Assembly (NCBI GenBank): GCA_018402135.1
Contig: JAGYJF010000003.1
Coordinates: 868,001 to 932,000 of the forward strand
Origin: Flavobacteriaceae bacterium
GTDB lineage: Bacteria; Bacteroidota; Bacteroidia; Flavobacteriales; Flavobacteriaceae
Direction of reading: 5' to 3'
DNA: 64,000 nt
Below, one piece after another: positions 52,133-62,277 of this stretch (within the stretch, counting starts at the first letter, position 1; each line of letters begins with the position of its first letter). The translations under genes and the position numbers were made by a program. The notes beneath the pieces are model-generated. The model saw only the letters and a program-made list of their open reading frames with translations. It had not been told where the DNA came from and made no database searches.

Positions 52133-54304
52133 ATGAAAAGAATCATCAATTTATTACTGATAGCGATTATGGTATTACCATTGAGCGCTAACGAAGGTAT
52201 GTGGTTTTTAATGCATATCGAAAGGTTAAACTACGTAGATATGCAAAAAATGGGCTTGCAGCTCACACCTGAAGAAATCTACAGCATAAATAACTACAGC
52301 TTAAAAGATGCAATTGTACAATTTGGTGGTGGCTGTACTGCCGAGATTATCTCTAAAAATGGGCTTGTACTTACCAATCATCACTGTGGCTACGGACAAA
52401 TAGCTGAGCTTTCCACAGAGGAAAACGATTACCTTACCAACGGCTTTTGGGCTAAAGATTATACGGAAGAATTAAAACCTGCCAATCTTTCGGTACGTTT
52501 TTTTGTAAGAATGGACGATGTTTCGCAGCGTATTTTAAGTTTGGTTAATGAGGACATGACAGAGTTAGAACGCGAGAAAGTCATCAATCAAGAAATCGCT
52601 AAAATTCAAAATGAAAATGACGAAGGAGGGAAATATACGGTATCGGTGCGTTCTTTTTACAGTGGAAACGAATATTACTATTTCGTATATCAAGATTATA
52701 CAGATGTACGTTTGGTAGGAACGCCTCCAAATAGTATTGGTAAATTTGGTGGCGACACCGATAATTGGGAGTGGCCGCGTCACACAGGCGATTTTTCATT
52801 GTTCAGAGTTTATGCCGATGCTGAAGGTAATCCAGCTTCTTATTCAAATGACAACGTACCATTACAAGTAAAATACCATTTGCCAGTAAGTATGAAAGGT
52901 TATGAGGAAAATGACTTTTCAATGATATTAGGTTATCCAGGCCGTACCAACAGATGGATGCCTTCCGCAGGTATAGACCAAAATGTAAAATATGCTTATC
53001 CTGCTTGGGTTGAAGGTTCAAAAACATCAATGGATGCTATGAAAAAACACATGGAGCAGAGCCAACAAGTTAACCTTGATTATGCATCAAAATATGCTGG
53101 CATTGCCAATTATTGGAAGAATAGACAAGGCATGATAGATGCGCTCACCCAGCACAAAACTGCCGAGGCTAAAAAAATTAAAGAAGATGATTTTGTAAAA
53201 TGGATTAACACGAAAGACAGAAAACTTGGAGGTAAGACTGGTCAAGACCAACGCAGGAAGAATTACGGAAACGTGATGGATGCTATTAACAACTATTACC
53301 AAAAAACCAATGTAAAAAGTAAAGACGATAATTACCTCGTTAGTGCTTTAAGAGGTAGTAATATGATAACACTTCCCAACAGATTGAACCGTATAATGTC
53401 CTCTCTTTTTAATGGAGAAGCAATGGATGAAGCTAAATTTAATGAAAATATTCAGCCTCAAATAGACAATTTATACGCTAAATTACACATGCCATTAGAG
53501 CGTGACGTGTTCATCGAAACACTGAGTTTATACGCCAATAAAGCTTCAAGTCCTATTGAATCCTTAATTAAAATGAAAGAAAATAATGCTGATATAAGAT
53601 TGCAGTTAGGTGTTTTGTTCGACCAAAGTATGTTAAGCTCAAAAGAAAGGTTGACCAAGTTTGCGACAAAGCCAGATAAAGAAGTTTACAATAGCGATCC
53701 ATTAATACAACTTTCCAATGAGCTTTTTACGGCCTATCGTTATCAATCGGATGAATTAAAATCGCTTGACGAGCAATATCAAAAAGCCTTTAGGAATATG
53801 ATAAAAGGTATGAGAGAAATGAATCCTGATGTTACCTATTATCCCGATGCCAATAGCACATTGAGATTAACTTACGGCACGGTAAGACCGCTTCCATTGG
53901 GTGCAAAACCAAACGATGCTGCCATTAATTATTTTACAACTCTGAAGGGAACCGTTGCAAAGTATCAGCCTGGCGATGAAGAATTCGACATGCCACAAAG
54001 ATTGATTGATTTATACAATCAAAAAGATTATGGACCCTATGCAGATAAAATGGGTCACTTACCGGTTAACTTCTTAACAGACCATGATATTACTGGAGGG
54101 AATTCTGGTTCGCCAGTTTTAAACGCTAAAGGGGAGTTGATTGGTTTAGCTTTTGATGGTAATATTGAAGCTATGGCAGGCGATGTGATTTTTGATGAAG
54201 CATTGCAACGCACCATAAGCGTTGATATTAGATATGTTCTCTTTGTCATCGACAAATATGCAGGAGCCAAACATATAGTTGACGAATTAACCCTTGTAAA
54301 CTAA
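52133..54304 (+). CDS. Peptidase S46, dipeptidyl-peptidase 7
   Basis: Exported serine exopeptidase releasing dipeptides from the N terminus of peptides, feeding amino-acid-based metabolism. Signal ends near LPLSANEG. The chymotrypsin-like part has His83/84 in LTNHHCGYGQ and catalytic Ser658 in GGNSGSPV. Specificity is read from the residue 18 positions after Ser658: it is Gly676 (AFDGNIEAM), equal to Gly673 of DPP7 and unlike Arg673 of the acidic-preferring DPP11, so hydrophobic P1 residues are expected. The large helical domain between is intact. 723 residues is normal. Confidence 0.94.
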   Translation: MKRIINLLLIAIMVLPLSANEGMWFLMHIERLNYVDMQKMGLQLTPEEIYSINNYSLKDAIVQFGGGCTAEIISKNGLVLTNHHCGYGQIAELSTEENDYLTNGFWAKDYTEELKPANLSVRFFVRMDDVSQRILSLVNEDMTELEREKVINQEIAKIQNENDEGGKYTVSVRSFYSGNEYYYFVYQDYTDVRLVGTPPNSIGKFGGDTDNWEWPRHTGDFSLFRVYADAEGNPASYSNDNVPLQVKYHLPVSMKGYEENDFSMILGYPGRTNRWMPSAGIDQNVKYAYPAWVEGSKTSMDAMKKHMEQSQQVNLDYASKYAGIANYWKNRQGMIDALTQHKTAEAKKIKEDDFVKWINTKDRKLGGKTGQDQRRKNYGNVMDAINNYYQKTNVKSKDDNYLVSALRGSNMITLPNRLNRIMSSLFNGEAMDEAKFNENIQPQIDNLYAKLHMPLERDVFIETLSLYANKASSPIESLIKMKENNADIRLQLGVLFDQSMLSSKERLTKFATKPDKEVYNSDPLIQLSNELFTAYRYQSDELKSLDEQYQKAFRNMIKGMREMNPDVTYYPDANSTLRLTYGTVRPLPLGAKPNDAAINYFTTLKGTVAKYQPGDEEFDMPQRLIDLYNQKDYGPYADKMGHLPVNFLTDHDITGGNSGSPVLNAKGELIGLAFDGNIEAMAGDVIFDEALQRTISVDIRYVLFVIDKYAGAKHIVDELTLVN

Positions 54305-54327
54305 AAAAAATAAATGTCAAATTTTTT

Positions 54328-54357
54328 AAACCTGCCTTTGCCGAGGCAGGTTTTTTT
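54328..54357 (+). terminator. Intrinsic terminator of the dipeptidyl-peptidase gene
   Basis: AAACCTGCCT pairs with AGGCAGGTTT around a short loop (54338-54343), followed by T residues. Confidence 0.88.
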
Positions 54358-54396
54358 GTTTACAATACTTATCTTTACGCATCATTTATTTTAACT

Positions 54397-55752
54397 ATGT
54401 ATATACATTTTATAGCCATTGGTGGTAGTGCCATGCATAACCTAGCCTTAGCACTTTACCTAAAAGGAGATACTATTACAGGAAGCGACGATGAAATTTT
54501 TGAACCCTCTAAATCAAGACTTGCTGAACGAGGATTATTACCAGAAGTTTTTGGTTGGTTTCCGGAGAAAATCACTTCAGACTTAGACGCTGTCGTCCTA
54601 GGAATGCATGCCAAAGCTGACAATCCAGAATTATTAAAGGCTCAGGAATTAGGCTTGAAAATTTATAGTTATCCCGAATTTCTTTACGAACAATCCAAAA
54701 GTAAAACCAGAGTAGTTATTGGTGGAAGCCATGGCAAAACTACTATAACCTCAATGATATTACATGTAATGCATTACCATGATAAGGACGTAGATTATAT
54801 GGTTGGCGCGCAATTAGAGGGTTTTGATATAATGGTAAAACTTACCGAACACAATGATTTTATGGTTTTGGAAGGCGATGAATATTTAAGTTCTCCAATT
54901 GACCGACGACCGAAATTTCATTTGTATAAACCAAATATTGCGCTACTGAGCGGTATAGCTTGGGATCATATAAACGTATTTCCGACTTATGAAAATTACG
55001 TTGATCAATTCAAAATATTCGTAGACTGTATTGTGCGTGGCGGCAGTATAACTTACAATGAAGAAGATCTTGAAGTTAAACGCGTAGTTGAAGCCAGTGA
55101 AAACACCGTAAGAAAACTTCCGTATCAAACACCAGTTTATACAGTTGAAAACGGACAAACTTTTTTAGAAACACCAGAAGGTCCTTTGCCAATCGAGGTT
55201 TTTGGCGCACATAATTTAAATAATCTCGCTGGGGCCAAATGGATTTGCCAGCACATGGGTATTGATCAAGATGACTTTTATGAAGCTATCTCAACTTTTA
55301 AGGGCGCTAGTAAACGCCTTGAGAAAATAGCAGAAAGTAAAAGCAGTGTAGCTTATAAAGATTTTGCGCATTCACCTAGTAAAGTCGAAGCCACTACCAA
55401 AGCCGTAAAGGCACAATATCCACAAAGAGTATTATTAGCTTGTCTTGAACTTCATACTTATAGTAGCCTCAATGCGGAATTTTTGAAAGAGTATAAAGGT
55501 GCTTTGGATGCAGCCGATACTGCCGTAGTTTTTTATTCGCCGCATGCTATTGAAATCAAAAAATTAGAAAGCGTAAGCGAGCAACAAATCGCCGAGGCAT
55601 TTCAAAGAGAAGATTTAATTATATACACCAATCCAACAACTTTTAAAGAGTTTTTATTTGCGCAAGATTTTAACAATAAAACCCTGTTAATGATGAGTTC
55701 CGGAAATTATGGTGGATTAGATTTAGAAGAGGTAAAAGTTTTATTAAAATAG
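54397..55752 (+). CDS. mpl: UDP-N-acetylmuramate:murein tripeptide ligase (Mpl/MurC-like)
   Basis: Mur-ligase family, 451 residues. IAIGGSAMHNLALAL and the GSDDEIFEP pattern open the Rossmann domain; the ATP loop is VVIGGSHGKTTITSM (about residues 108-122); MVLEGDEYLSSPID and the WDHINVFPTYE metal site follow; and the C-terminal domain has DFAHSPSKVEAT and LELHTYSSLN. It lacks the MurC-specific first-domain features and fits Mpl, which reattaches recycled tripeptide (L-Ala-D-Glu-DAP) to UDP-MurNAc, more than MurC. Flavobacteria often have such a protein beside a true MurC. Single gene. Confidence 0.85.
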   Translation: MYIHFIAIGGSAMHNLALALYLKGDTITGSDDEIFEPSKSRLAERGLLPEVFGWFPEKITSDLDAVVLGMHAKADNPELLKAQELGLKIYSYPEFLYEQSKSKTRVVIGGSHGKTTITSMILHVMHYHDKDVDYMVGAQLEGFDIMVKLTEHNDFMVLEGDEYLSSPIDRRPKFHLYKPNIALLSGIAWDHINVFPTYENYVDQFKIFVDCIVRGGSITYNEEDLEVKRVVEASENTVRKLPYQTPVYTVENGQTFLETPEGPLPIEVFGAHNLNNLAGAKWICQHMGIDQDDFYEAISTFKGASKRLEKIAESKSSVAYKDFAHSPSKVEATTKAVKAQYPQRVLLACLELHTYSSLNAEFLKEYKGALDAADTAVVFYSPHAIEIKKLESVSEQQIAEAFQREDLIIYTNPTTFKEFLFAQDFNNKTLLMMSSGNYGGLDLEEVKVLLK

Positions 55753-55808
55753 TATTCAACTTTACCCTGTCAAGATTTTTGAAATCATGCTATCTTACAT
55801 AGGAAGTC

Positions 55809-56144
55809 TTAATAAATAATGTTATCCAGCACCTTATCAAGTCTTTGCTCCATTATCGTGAATTTGTTATCTGCAAAAAATACCTGACGAATTTCTTCTC
55901 GTAATTCCGATAGCTCCATTGTAGAAAAATGATGTTGGCTAATGCTGTCTTCTAGTTTTTCAAAACAAACGTCTTCTTTGTCGTCACAAAATTCGTGGTA
56001 CATTTTATCATAAATCGATGCGCTCGTTTTAGATTTTATGAGTTCGAGTTCTTCTTGGCTTTCAACAGAATCGGCTCTAGCACAAAGAAGCAAAATATAG
56101 ATTTTTATTTCTTCTTTACTCCAGTTGGTCATTTTATTGGTCAT
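55809..56144 (-). CDS. Small TerB-like protein
   Basis: 111 residues. Two blocks, WSKEEIKIYILLLCARADSVESQEELELI and FADNKFTIMEQRLDKVLDNI, resemble the helical TerB/tellurite-resistance-related fold that binds metal in related proteins, but with acidic substitutions (a DKEDVCF run). An ATG at 56132 is an equally good start. Role unknown; the fold has been found in diverse stress contexts. Convergent with mpl. The roughly 190 bases between it and the dienelactone hydrolase gene show nothing recognisable. Confidence 0.5.
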   Translation of the reverse strand: MTNKMTNWSKEEIKIYILLLCARADSVESQEELELIKSKTSASIYDKMYHEFCDDKEDVCFEKLEDSISQHHFSTMELSELREEIRQVFFADNKFTIMEQRLDKVLDNIIY

Positions 56145-56332
56145 GGTTTGGCTGTTTTGTGGTTTAAAAATATACTTTTAACAAGCGGGTTGGATATTTT
56201 AACAAGGTAGTGTCCCAGCCTTCAATCTTGTAGCATCGCTATAAAGATACGTTTTAATTTTATTTTTTTAAATGAACCCTACTGATTTTAATAAATTATC
56301 CCTGTTCCGATGATTTACTAATGTTTGTGAAA

Positions 56333-57220
56333 TTATCCCAGTTTTTCTTTAAAAAAATCAATGGTGCGTTTCCAAGATAATTCTGCTGCTTCCTTGTCGT
56401 AACGCGGTGTAGAGGTATTGTGAAAGCCATGATTTACACCTGCGTAAAAATGCGCTTCGTAGGGAATGTTGTTGGCTTTAAGTACTATTTCATAATCAGC
56501 CCATCCTGCATTAACTCTGGTGTCTAACTCAGCAAAATGCAAAAGTAAGGGTGTTTTTATGTTGGTAGCATCTTCGCTATTTGGTTGCGAACCATAATAT
56601 GGAACTGCTGCTAAAAGTTCAGGAACTTTAACCGCCATCATATTAGAAATCCAACCACCGAAACAAAAGCCAACCACACCAATATTACCATTGCAATCGG
56701 GATGCGTTTTTAAATAATTGAATGCTGCTATAAAATCTTCTAACATTTCATTTCTGTCGCGTTGTTGTTGAAGTGCTCTGCCGTCATCATCGTTTCCTGG
56801 ATATCCACCCAAAGGTGTTAAGGCATCGGGTGCAATTGATATAAAACCATCTAAAGCCGTTTGTCTTCCAACATCTTCAATGTAAGGATTTAACCCTCTG
56901 TTTTCGTGAACGACAACAACTCCTGGAAGTTTTTGAGAACTGTTTGCTGGCTTAGAAAGTAATCCGCGAATGGCACCACCACCTTTTGAAGAATTGTAGG
57001 TTACATAATCCGACTCAAGTCTATCGTCGTTGGGCTGTACGAGTAATGTGTCAATATAATTGGGTGACATAAAACTCATTAAGGACCCAAGTGTTAAACC
57101 GCCTACCGCATATACAGACAGTTTTTCCATAAATTTCCGTCTACCTATTTTGTTGTGTGCATAGTCATCGTAAAGATCAAAAACTTCTTGACTTATTTGT
57201 TCTTTTTTCAGTGATTTCAT
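56333..57220 (-). CDS. Dienelactone hydrolase family protein, membrane-anchored
   Basis: Alpha/beta hydrolase, 295 residues. Catalytic Cys186 in GFCFGGW, Asp233 in ELDTRVNAGW and His264 in GVNHGFHN form the dienelactone-hydrolase triad; Glu106 in VVHENRGLNP is the typical partner of the cysteine. The N terminus has a basic IGRRKFMEK followed by LSVYAVGGLTLGSLMSFM, a Tat-like or signal-anchor segment, so the enzyme is probably exported. Substrate unknown; the family includes lactone hydrolases and general esterases. Confidence 0.88.
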   Translation of the reverse strand: MKSLKKEQISQEVFDLYDDYAHNKIGRRKFMEKLSVYAVGGLTLGSLMSFMSPNYIDTLLVQPNDDRLESDYVTYNSSKGGGAIRGLLSKPANSSQKLPGVVVVHENRGLNPYIEDVGRQTALDGFISIAPDALTPLGGYPGNDDDGRALQQQRDRNEMLEDFIAAFNYLKTHPDCNGNIGVVGFCFGGWISNMMAVKVPELLAAVPYYGSQPNSEDATNIKTPLLLHFAELDTRVNAGWADYEIVLKANNIPYEAHFYAGVNHGFHNTSTPRYDKEAAELSWKRTIDFFKEKLG

Positions 57221-57246
57221 TTACAATATATTATATTTAATTTTCT

Positions 57247-57254
57247 TAATTTTG
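57247..57254 (+). promoter_or_regulatory. Possible -7 element for radC
   Basis: TAATTTTG, exact TAnnTTTG match, 65 bases before the radC ATG. No -33 element seen. Confidence 0.35.
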
Positions 57255-57318
57255 ATATGTTGTTATGCAGTTTTGATATAAACAACGTTCATAAAAATAC
57301 GATTTTAATCTCTAATTT

Positions 57319-58017
57319 ATGACCAAACTAAACAACTCGTTTTCAATAAAAAACTGGTCGCAAGATGATCAACCAAGAGAAAAACTTCGAGACAAAGGCA
57401 AAGACGTTCTTAGTGATGCCGAACTAATAGCCATTCTAATAGCATCTGGAAATAAGGAAGAAAGTGCTGTTGAATTGAGCAAACGTATCCTCGCAAGCGC
57501 AAACCACAACCTAAACTCCTTAGGTAAACTATCTTTAAAACAACTTATGGAATTTAAAGGTATTGGCGAAGCCAAAGCTATTACGATAGCCGCGGCCATG
57601 GAATTAGGCAGGCGTCGTCGTTTAGTAGATAATTTAGAATTAACAAAAATAAATTCGAGCAATTCTGTTTTTCAACTTATGCTACCTATTTTAGGTGAAT
57701 TGCCGCACGAAGAATTTTGGATAATTTATCTAAATAATTCTAATAAAGTCATTCTCAAAAGTCAACTAAGTAAAGGCGGAATAACAGGTACCTTGGTAGA
57801 TGTTAGACTCGTTTTAAAAACAGCTTTAGAAGTTGGTGCTGTAGGATTAATTTTAACGCATAACCATCCGTCGGGCACCTTAAAACCAAGTAACGCTGAT
57901 ATAGAAATAACTAAAAAGCTAAAATTAGCAGCCGAAAGTTTAGATATAAAAGTTCTAGATCATTTAATCATTACCGAAAAGGCCTATTTTAGCTTTGCCG
58001 ATGAATCGTTGCTTTAA
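57319..58017 (+). CDS. radC: DNA repair protein RadC (JAB domain)
   Basis: 232 residues. N-terminal helix-hairpin-helix (LMEFKGIGEAKAITI) and the C-terminal JAMM/MPN+ domain with LTHNHPSGTLKPSNADIEI: His181, His183 and Asp194 bind zinc, with an upstream acidic residue at LPHEEFW. The RadC name is historical; direct repair activity is not established for the family. Followed after 12 bases by the DUF7033-type gene and possibly co-transcribed with it. Confidence 0.92.
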   Translation: MTKLNNSFSIKNWSQDDQPREKLRDKGKDVLSDAELIAILIASGNKEESAVELSKRILASANHNLNSLGKLSLKQLMEFKGIGEAKAITIAAAMELGRRRRLVDNLELTKINSSNSVFQLMLPILGELPHEEFWIIYLNNSNKVILKSQLSKGGITGTLVDVRLVLKTALEVGAVGLILTHNHPSGTLKPSNADIEITKKLKLAAESLDIKVLDHLIITEKAYFSFADESLL

Positions 58018-58029
58018 TTATTACTGCAA

Positions 58030-59331
58030 ATGCTATTAGTTTACACCCATAAAATTACGCCCAGACTCACCTATGTATTTAAGCATATGGTAAAGCGAAT
58101 TCTTGGTATTCCTGTTGAATTTACTACCACCATAGAAGAGTTTATAGCACATAACGGATTAAAATTGTCCTACACCAAACAGCCATTAAGCAACGAATTG
58201 TTTATAAGAAGTAATGAATTGTTATTTGAAGTTGGTTTTTCGGATGTAGAAATAAACGTTCAAAAATGGGACGATACAGTGGGTTTTTTTGTAACCTCTG
58301 AACGCAGTCATTTACCATATGATATATTTGCAGCTTCCTTCTATTTAATTAGCAGATACGAAGAATATTTGCCCCATGTTAAGGATCATTATGGAAGGTA
58401 TTTTGCTACCGAAAGCTTGGCGTTTAAGAACAATTTTCTAAATCAACCTGTAGTTGATATTTGGGCATATAAATTTAAAAGTATTTTACAAGAAAAATTT
58501 CCTGAGTTCGAGTTTCCAGTACAGTCTTACAAAGTTATCCCGTTAATAGATGTTCCAATGGCGTATCTATTTAAAAATAAAGGAATGATTAGAACCATTG
58601 GTGGCATTTTAAATGACATATATAGGTTGAATTTCAAACAGTTGTCACGTCGTCTTTTAGTCATGCTTCAATTAAAAAAGGATAATTATGACACCTTCGA
58701 TGCCTTAATTGCATTACAAAAACAGTCTCAGGCTCGGTTCCTATTTTTATTTCTAATTGGAAAATTCTCATCCTATGACAAAAATATAAGTATTAATAAA
58801 TCGGGGTTTAGAAGCCTCATTAAATCTGTGGCGGATTATAGTAGAATCGGACTCAAATTTTCGTTTGCATCAATAGACCATCTACAAATAATGAAGGAAG
58901 AAAAGGATAAATTTAATTTGGTAATTAATAGAAAAACTAGCGTGAGCAGAAACTCCTATTCAAAGGTAAATTTACCACAAGCCTACAGAAATTTGTTAGA
59001 ACTTGATATTGAAGAAGACTACACCATGGGTTATGTAAATCATCTAGGCTTTAGAGCCGGAACTTGTACACCCTTTCATTTTTACGATTTAGATTATGAA
59101 ATAGAAACACCTCTAAAAATATATGGATACCATTGTAACGATTACGCTTTACTTAAATACAAATCACTACTAGATAAAACGGAAACACTTAACAAATTAA
59201 TAACGGAGGTTAAAAATGTAAATGGTACTTTTATCACGGTGTTTCACAATTATACATTTAGCGATGATCTTCGTTGGAATGGTTTTGAAACACTTTTTAA
59301 AATTATTTTAAACTCCAACAACCATGCATAA
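58030..59331 (+). CDS. Polysaccharide-deacetylase-like protein (DUF7033-type)
   Basis: 433 residues, no signal peptide. The N-terminal part (YTHKITPRLTYVFKHMVKRIL, LPYDIFAASFYLISRYEEY) matches the DUF7033 domain found before polysaccharide deacetylase domains in Bacteroidota. The C-terminal part, with IDHLQIMKE, NHLGFRAGTCTPFHFYDLDYE and VFHNYTFSDD, has the shape of a deacetylase-like barrel, but the usual metal-binding TFDD of NodB enzymes is not present, so activity is doubtful. It overlaps the next gene by eight bases. Confidence 0.7.
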   Translation: MLLVYTHKITPRLTYVFKHMVKRILGIPVEFTTTIEEFIAHNGLKLSYTKQPLSNELFIRSNELLFEVGFSDVEINVQKWDDTVGFFVTSERSHLPYDIFAASFYLISRYEEYLPHVKDHYGRYFATESLAFKNNFLNQPVVDIWAYKFKSILQEKFPEFEFPVQSYKVIPLIDVPMAYLFKNKGMIRTIGGILNDIYRLNFKQLSRRLLVMLQLKKDNYDTFDALIALQKQSQARFLFLFLIGKFSSYDKNISINKSGFRSLIKSVADYSRIGLKFSFASIDHLQIMKEEKDKFNLVINRKTSVSRNSYSKVNLPQAYRNLLELDIEEDYTMGYVNHLGFRAGTCTPFHFYDLDYEIETPLKIYGYHCNDYALLKYKSLLDKTETLNKLITEVKNVNGTFITVFHNYTFSDDLRWNGFETLFKIILNSNNHA

Positions 59332-60007
59332 AATAGAGCATGTATTTTTTGATCTAGATCACACACTTTGGGATTTTGACAAAAATTCGGCCTTAACTTT
59401 TGAAAAGGTATTTAATACTCATAAAGTAGAAGTTAATCTCAGTGATTTTTTAAGTATTTACGAACCAATCAATCTGAATTATTGGAAGTTGTATCGAGAA
59501 GAACGTGTTGATAAATCCTCGTTGCGTTATGGCCGACTTAAAGACACTTTTGATGGTTTAAGCTATCGAATTGACGATGAATTAATTCATTTATTATCTG
59601 AAGAATATATTACATATTTAACCAGTTTTAACCATTTATTTGAAGGCACGCTCAACATCTTAGATTACCTTGAGAAGAAATATCAGTTACATATCATCAC
59701 CAATGGATTTGAAGAAGCTCAAAACAGAAAAATGACCAATGCTAAAATCATTCATTTTTTTAAAACCATCACAAATTCTGAAATGGTTGGTGTAAAAAAA
59801 CCAAACCCGCTAATTTTTAATTTTGCTCTAGAAAGCGCCAAGGCTAAACCCGCTAGTAGCCTTATGATTGGCGATAATTACGAAGCTGACATTTTGGGTG
59901 CCTTAAATGTAGGTTTGGATGTCATTTTATTTGATTATCATAAAACCGAAACCACAAATGGTATCAAAAAGATTGATTCTTTATTAGAATTAAAACAGTA
60001 TCTTTAA
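59324..60007 (+). CDS. yjjG: YjjG-type HAD pyrimidine nucleotidase
   Basis: HAD phosphatase of the noncanonical pyrimidine nucleotidase family, 227 residues. Catalytic Asp10 and Asp12 in VFFDLDHTLWDF, motif II ITNGF, motif III with Lys in VGVKKPNP, and motif IV IGDNYEADILGA are all there. The substrates of the E. coli enzyme are pyrimidine nucleotides including non-canonical ones, which this protein may also clear. Overlaps the upstream gene by eight bases, indicating coupling. Confidence 0.9.
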   Translation: MHKIEHVFFDLDHTLWDFDKNSALTFEKVFNTHKVEVNLSDFLSIYEPINLNYWKLYREERVDKSSLRYGRLKDTFDGLSYRIDDELIHLLSEEYITYLTSFNHLFEGTLNILDYLEKKYQLHIITNGFEEAQNRKMTNAKIIHFFKTITNSEMVGVKKPNPLIFNFALESAKAKPASSLMIGDNYEADILGALNVGLDVILFDYHKTETTNGIKKIDSLLELKQYL

Positions 60008-60031
60008 TTTTCAAAATCAACAAAAACATTC

Positions 60032-60826
60032 ATGAAAAATCACTTAATTACTTTCATTTTATTTGTATTAGTGGGTGTATTCTCATTAGTTTATGCGCAA
60101 AAATCTATCAACGATTATAAATATGTAATAGTGCCAGAATCCTATGATTTTTTAGAAGGTAAAGATCGCTATCAAATTAATTCACTCACCAAATTTTTAT
60201 TCAACAAATACGGTTTTACTGCTTACATGATTACGGATAGTTTGCCTGAAGATTTATTTAAAAACAGATGTTTGGCATTATATGCTGACGCCGAAAAATT
60301 ACCAGGTAAATTGTTTAAAACAGAAATTAAAATCGTGTTGAAAGATTGTTTTGGCCAGCTTGTGTACGAGTCTGAAATTGGCTCCACCAGAGAAAAAATG
60401 TTTGATAAAGCCTATAGTTATGCCATTAGAAATGCTTTTGAAAATTTTGAATTTCTCAATTATCAATACCAACCAGTTTCTGAAAATATCGTTTCGAAGA
60501 CGCCTGAAAAGGTTGAGCTAAAAACTGACACTAACGGTGTTTTACCTTCAAAAACATTAAAGAATCCATCCGTCACGGAAAAAATAACGACAACCGAAAT
60601 AATTGAAAAAAACAATTATTATGCTCAAACCACAGCAGATGGCTACAGGATTATTGATGACGAGCCTAAGCTTGTCATAGTTTTATTAAGAACTGCTAAA
60701 GAAAATACCTTCACCGTAAAAGATAAAAATGCTATCGTTTATTTAGAAAATGGGGTTTGGTATTATTCTGAAATTTCAGAGGGAAAAACACTCAAAAAAG
60801 TTTTAAACCTTAAATTTTACGATTAA
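60032..60826 (+). CDS. Exported protein of unknown function
   Basis: 264 residues with a signal peptide (FILFVLVGVFSLVYAQ). The mature part begins KSINDYKYVIVPESYDFLEGKDRYQ and FLFNKYGFTAYMITD, a pattern repeated in flavobacterial proteins of unknown function, followed by a basic, Thr/Lys-rich linker and a C-terminal strand-rich part (AIVYLENGVWYYSEI). No domain assigned. Last gene of the radC-to-here run and convergent with rarA, with two bases between the stops. Confidence 0.6.
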   Translation: MKNHLITFILFVLVGVFSLVYAQKSINDYKYVIVPESYDFLEGKDRYQINSLTKFLFNKYGFTAYMITDSLPEDLFKNRCLALYADAEKLPGKLFKTEIKIVLKDCFGQLVYESEIGSTREKMFDKAYSYAIRNAFENFEFLNYQYQPVSENIVSKTPEKVELKTDTNGVLPSKTLKNPSVTEKITTTEIIEKNNYYAQTTADGYRIIDDEPKLVIVLLRTAKENTFTVKDKNAIVYLENGVWYYSEISEGKTLKKVLNLKFYD

Positions 60827-60828
60827 AA

Positions 60829-62109
60829 TTAATAACCGTATTTATCTTTCCACTTAGATTTTAAATAAGCTCTCTGGGCTTGTTCACGCTGGTTGTCACC
60901 TGGTTCGTAAATCTTGGTTTTACTCAGTTCTGAGGGAAGAAATTCTTGATGGGCAAAATTTCCATCATAATCGTGTGCGTACTTGTAATTTTGACCATAA
61001 TTTAGATCTTTCATTAATTTGGTAGGGGCATTTCGCAAGTTTAACGGTACGCTTAAATCGCCCGTTTCTTTCACAATTTGCTGTGCTTTGTTGATTGCTA
61101 AATAAGCGGCGTTACTCTTTGGTGAGCATGACAAATAAGTAACGCATTGGCTAAGTATAATTCTGGACTCTGGATTTCCCACCACAGAAACAGCCTGAAA
61201 GGTATTATTAGCAACAACTAAGGCCGTGGGATTGGCGTTTCCGATGTCTTCACTTGCTAAAATAAGTAATCTGCGTGCAATGAATTTAACGTCTTCGCCA
61301 CCTTCAATCATGCGTGCTAAATAGTAAACAGCTGCATTTGGGTCGCTACCTCTTATAGATTTTATAAAAGCTGAAATAATATCGTAATGTTGCTCTCCCG
61401 TTTTATCGTATCTGGCTGTATTGGTGGTTATTTGTTTTTGAACCAGTTCGTTTGTAACTATGATAGGTTCACCTTGAGGAAACGAACCGATAATTAATTC
61501 GAAAATATTAAGTAATCTCCTTGCATCGCCACCTGAAAATCTTATAAGCGCTTCAGTTTCCTTAAGTTCGATTTGTTTTGAAGACAATTCGGTATCTTCG
61601 GTCATGGCGCGTTCTAACAAGGCTTCTAAATCATCTTTACTAAAGGCGTTCAAGACATAAACTTGGCAGCGCGAAAGCAATGCGGGAATAACTTCAAAAC
61701 TCGGATTTTCAGTTGTGGCACCAATAAGCGTCACCCAACCTTTTTCAACCGCTTCTAGTAAAGAATCTTGCTGCGATTTACTAAATCGGTGGATCTCATC
61801 GATGAATAAAATGGGATTTTTGACTGTGAATAATCCACCTTGTTGCTTTGCCTTATCAATAACATCTCTAATATCTTTAACACCAGAATTAATAGCACTC
61901 AATTTATAAAAAGGTCGGTTGGTAGTATTGGCAATTATATTAGCTAGTGTTGTTTTACCTATTCCAGGCGGACCCCAAAAAATGAGTGACGGTAAAACAC
62001 CAGATTCAATCTGCCTAGTTAAAACACCATTGTTTCCAACCAAATGTTCTTGACTAAGATAGTCTGTCAAAGTTTGTGGTCGGAGGCGTTCTGCTAACGG
62101 TGTATTCAT
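60829..62109 (-). CDS. rarA: Replication-associated recombination protein RarA (MgsA)
   Basis: AAA+ ATPase, 426 residues, that acts at stalled replication forks. Walker [11 protein letters not shown] (45-54), Walker [10 protein letters not shown], sensor 1 [12 protein letters not shown] and sensor 2 [12 protein letters not shown], followed by the C-terminal MgsA domain with [15 protein letters not shown] and the [16 protein letters not shown] end, are characteristic of RarA rather than RuvB or clamp loader. Single gene. Confidence 0.96.
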   Translation of the reverse strand: MNTPLAERLRPQTLTDYLSQEHLVGNNGVLTRQIESGVLPSLIFWGPPGIGKTTLANIIANTTNRPFYKLSAINSGVKDIRDVIDKAKQQGGLFTVKNPILFIDEIHRFSKSQQDSLLEAVEKGWVTLIGATTENPSFEVIPALLSRCQVYVLNAFSKDDLEALLERAMTEDTELSSKQIELKETEALIRFSGGDARRLLNIFELIIGSFPQGEPIIVTNELVQKQITTNTARYDKTGEQHYDIISAFIKSIRGSDPNAAVYYLARMIEGGEDVKFIARRLLILASEDIGNANPTALVVANNTFQAVSVVGNPESRIILSQCVTYLSCSPKSNAAYLAINKAQQIVKETGDLSVPLNLRNAPTKLMKDLNYGQNYKYAHDYDGNFAHQEFLPSELSKTKIYEPGDNQREQAQRAYLKSKWKDKYGY

Positions 62110-62277
62110 AGGCTAAATTTACAAATATTCAACGGACTTTAATGTTTAGTAAGTATCATTTCAGATAAACGACTAATAATTCATCATGCAGACTTTTTGT
62201 CAATAAAATTCAAGGGATGTCATATCTTTCAAAGATGGATTGGTTTTTGAAACCAAAGAAAAAAAAATTAACTAGAC

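Noticed and set aside
57020-57220. Tat signal in the dienelactone hydrolase
   Set aside because: There is an RR (GRRKFMEK) but the following hydrophobic stretch and lack of a full consensus make it only Tat-like; not claimed as certain.
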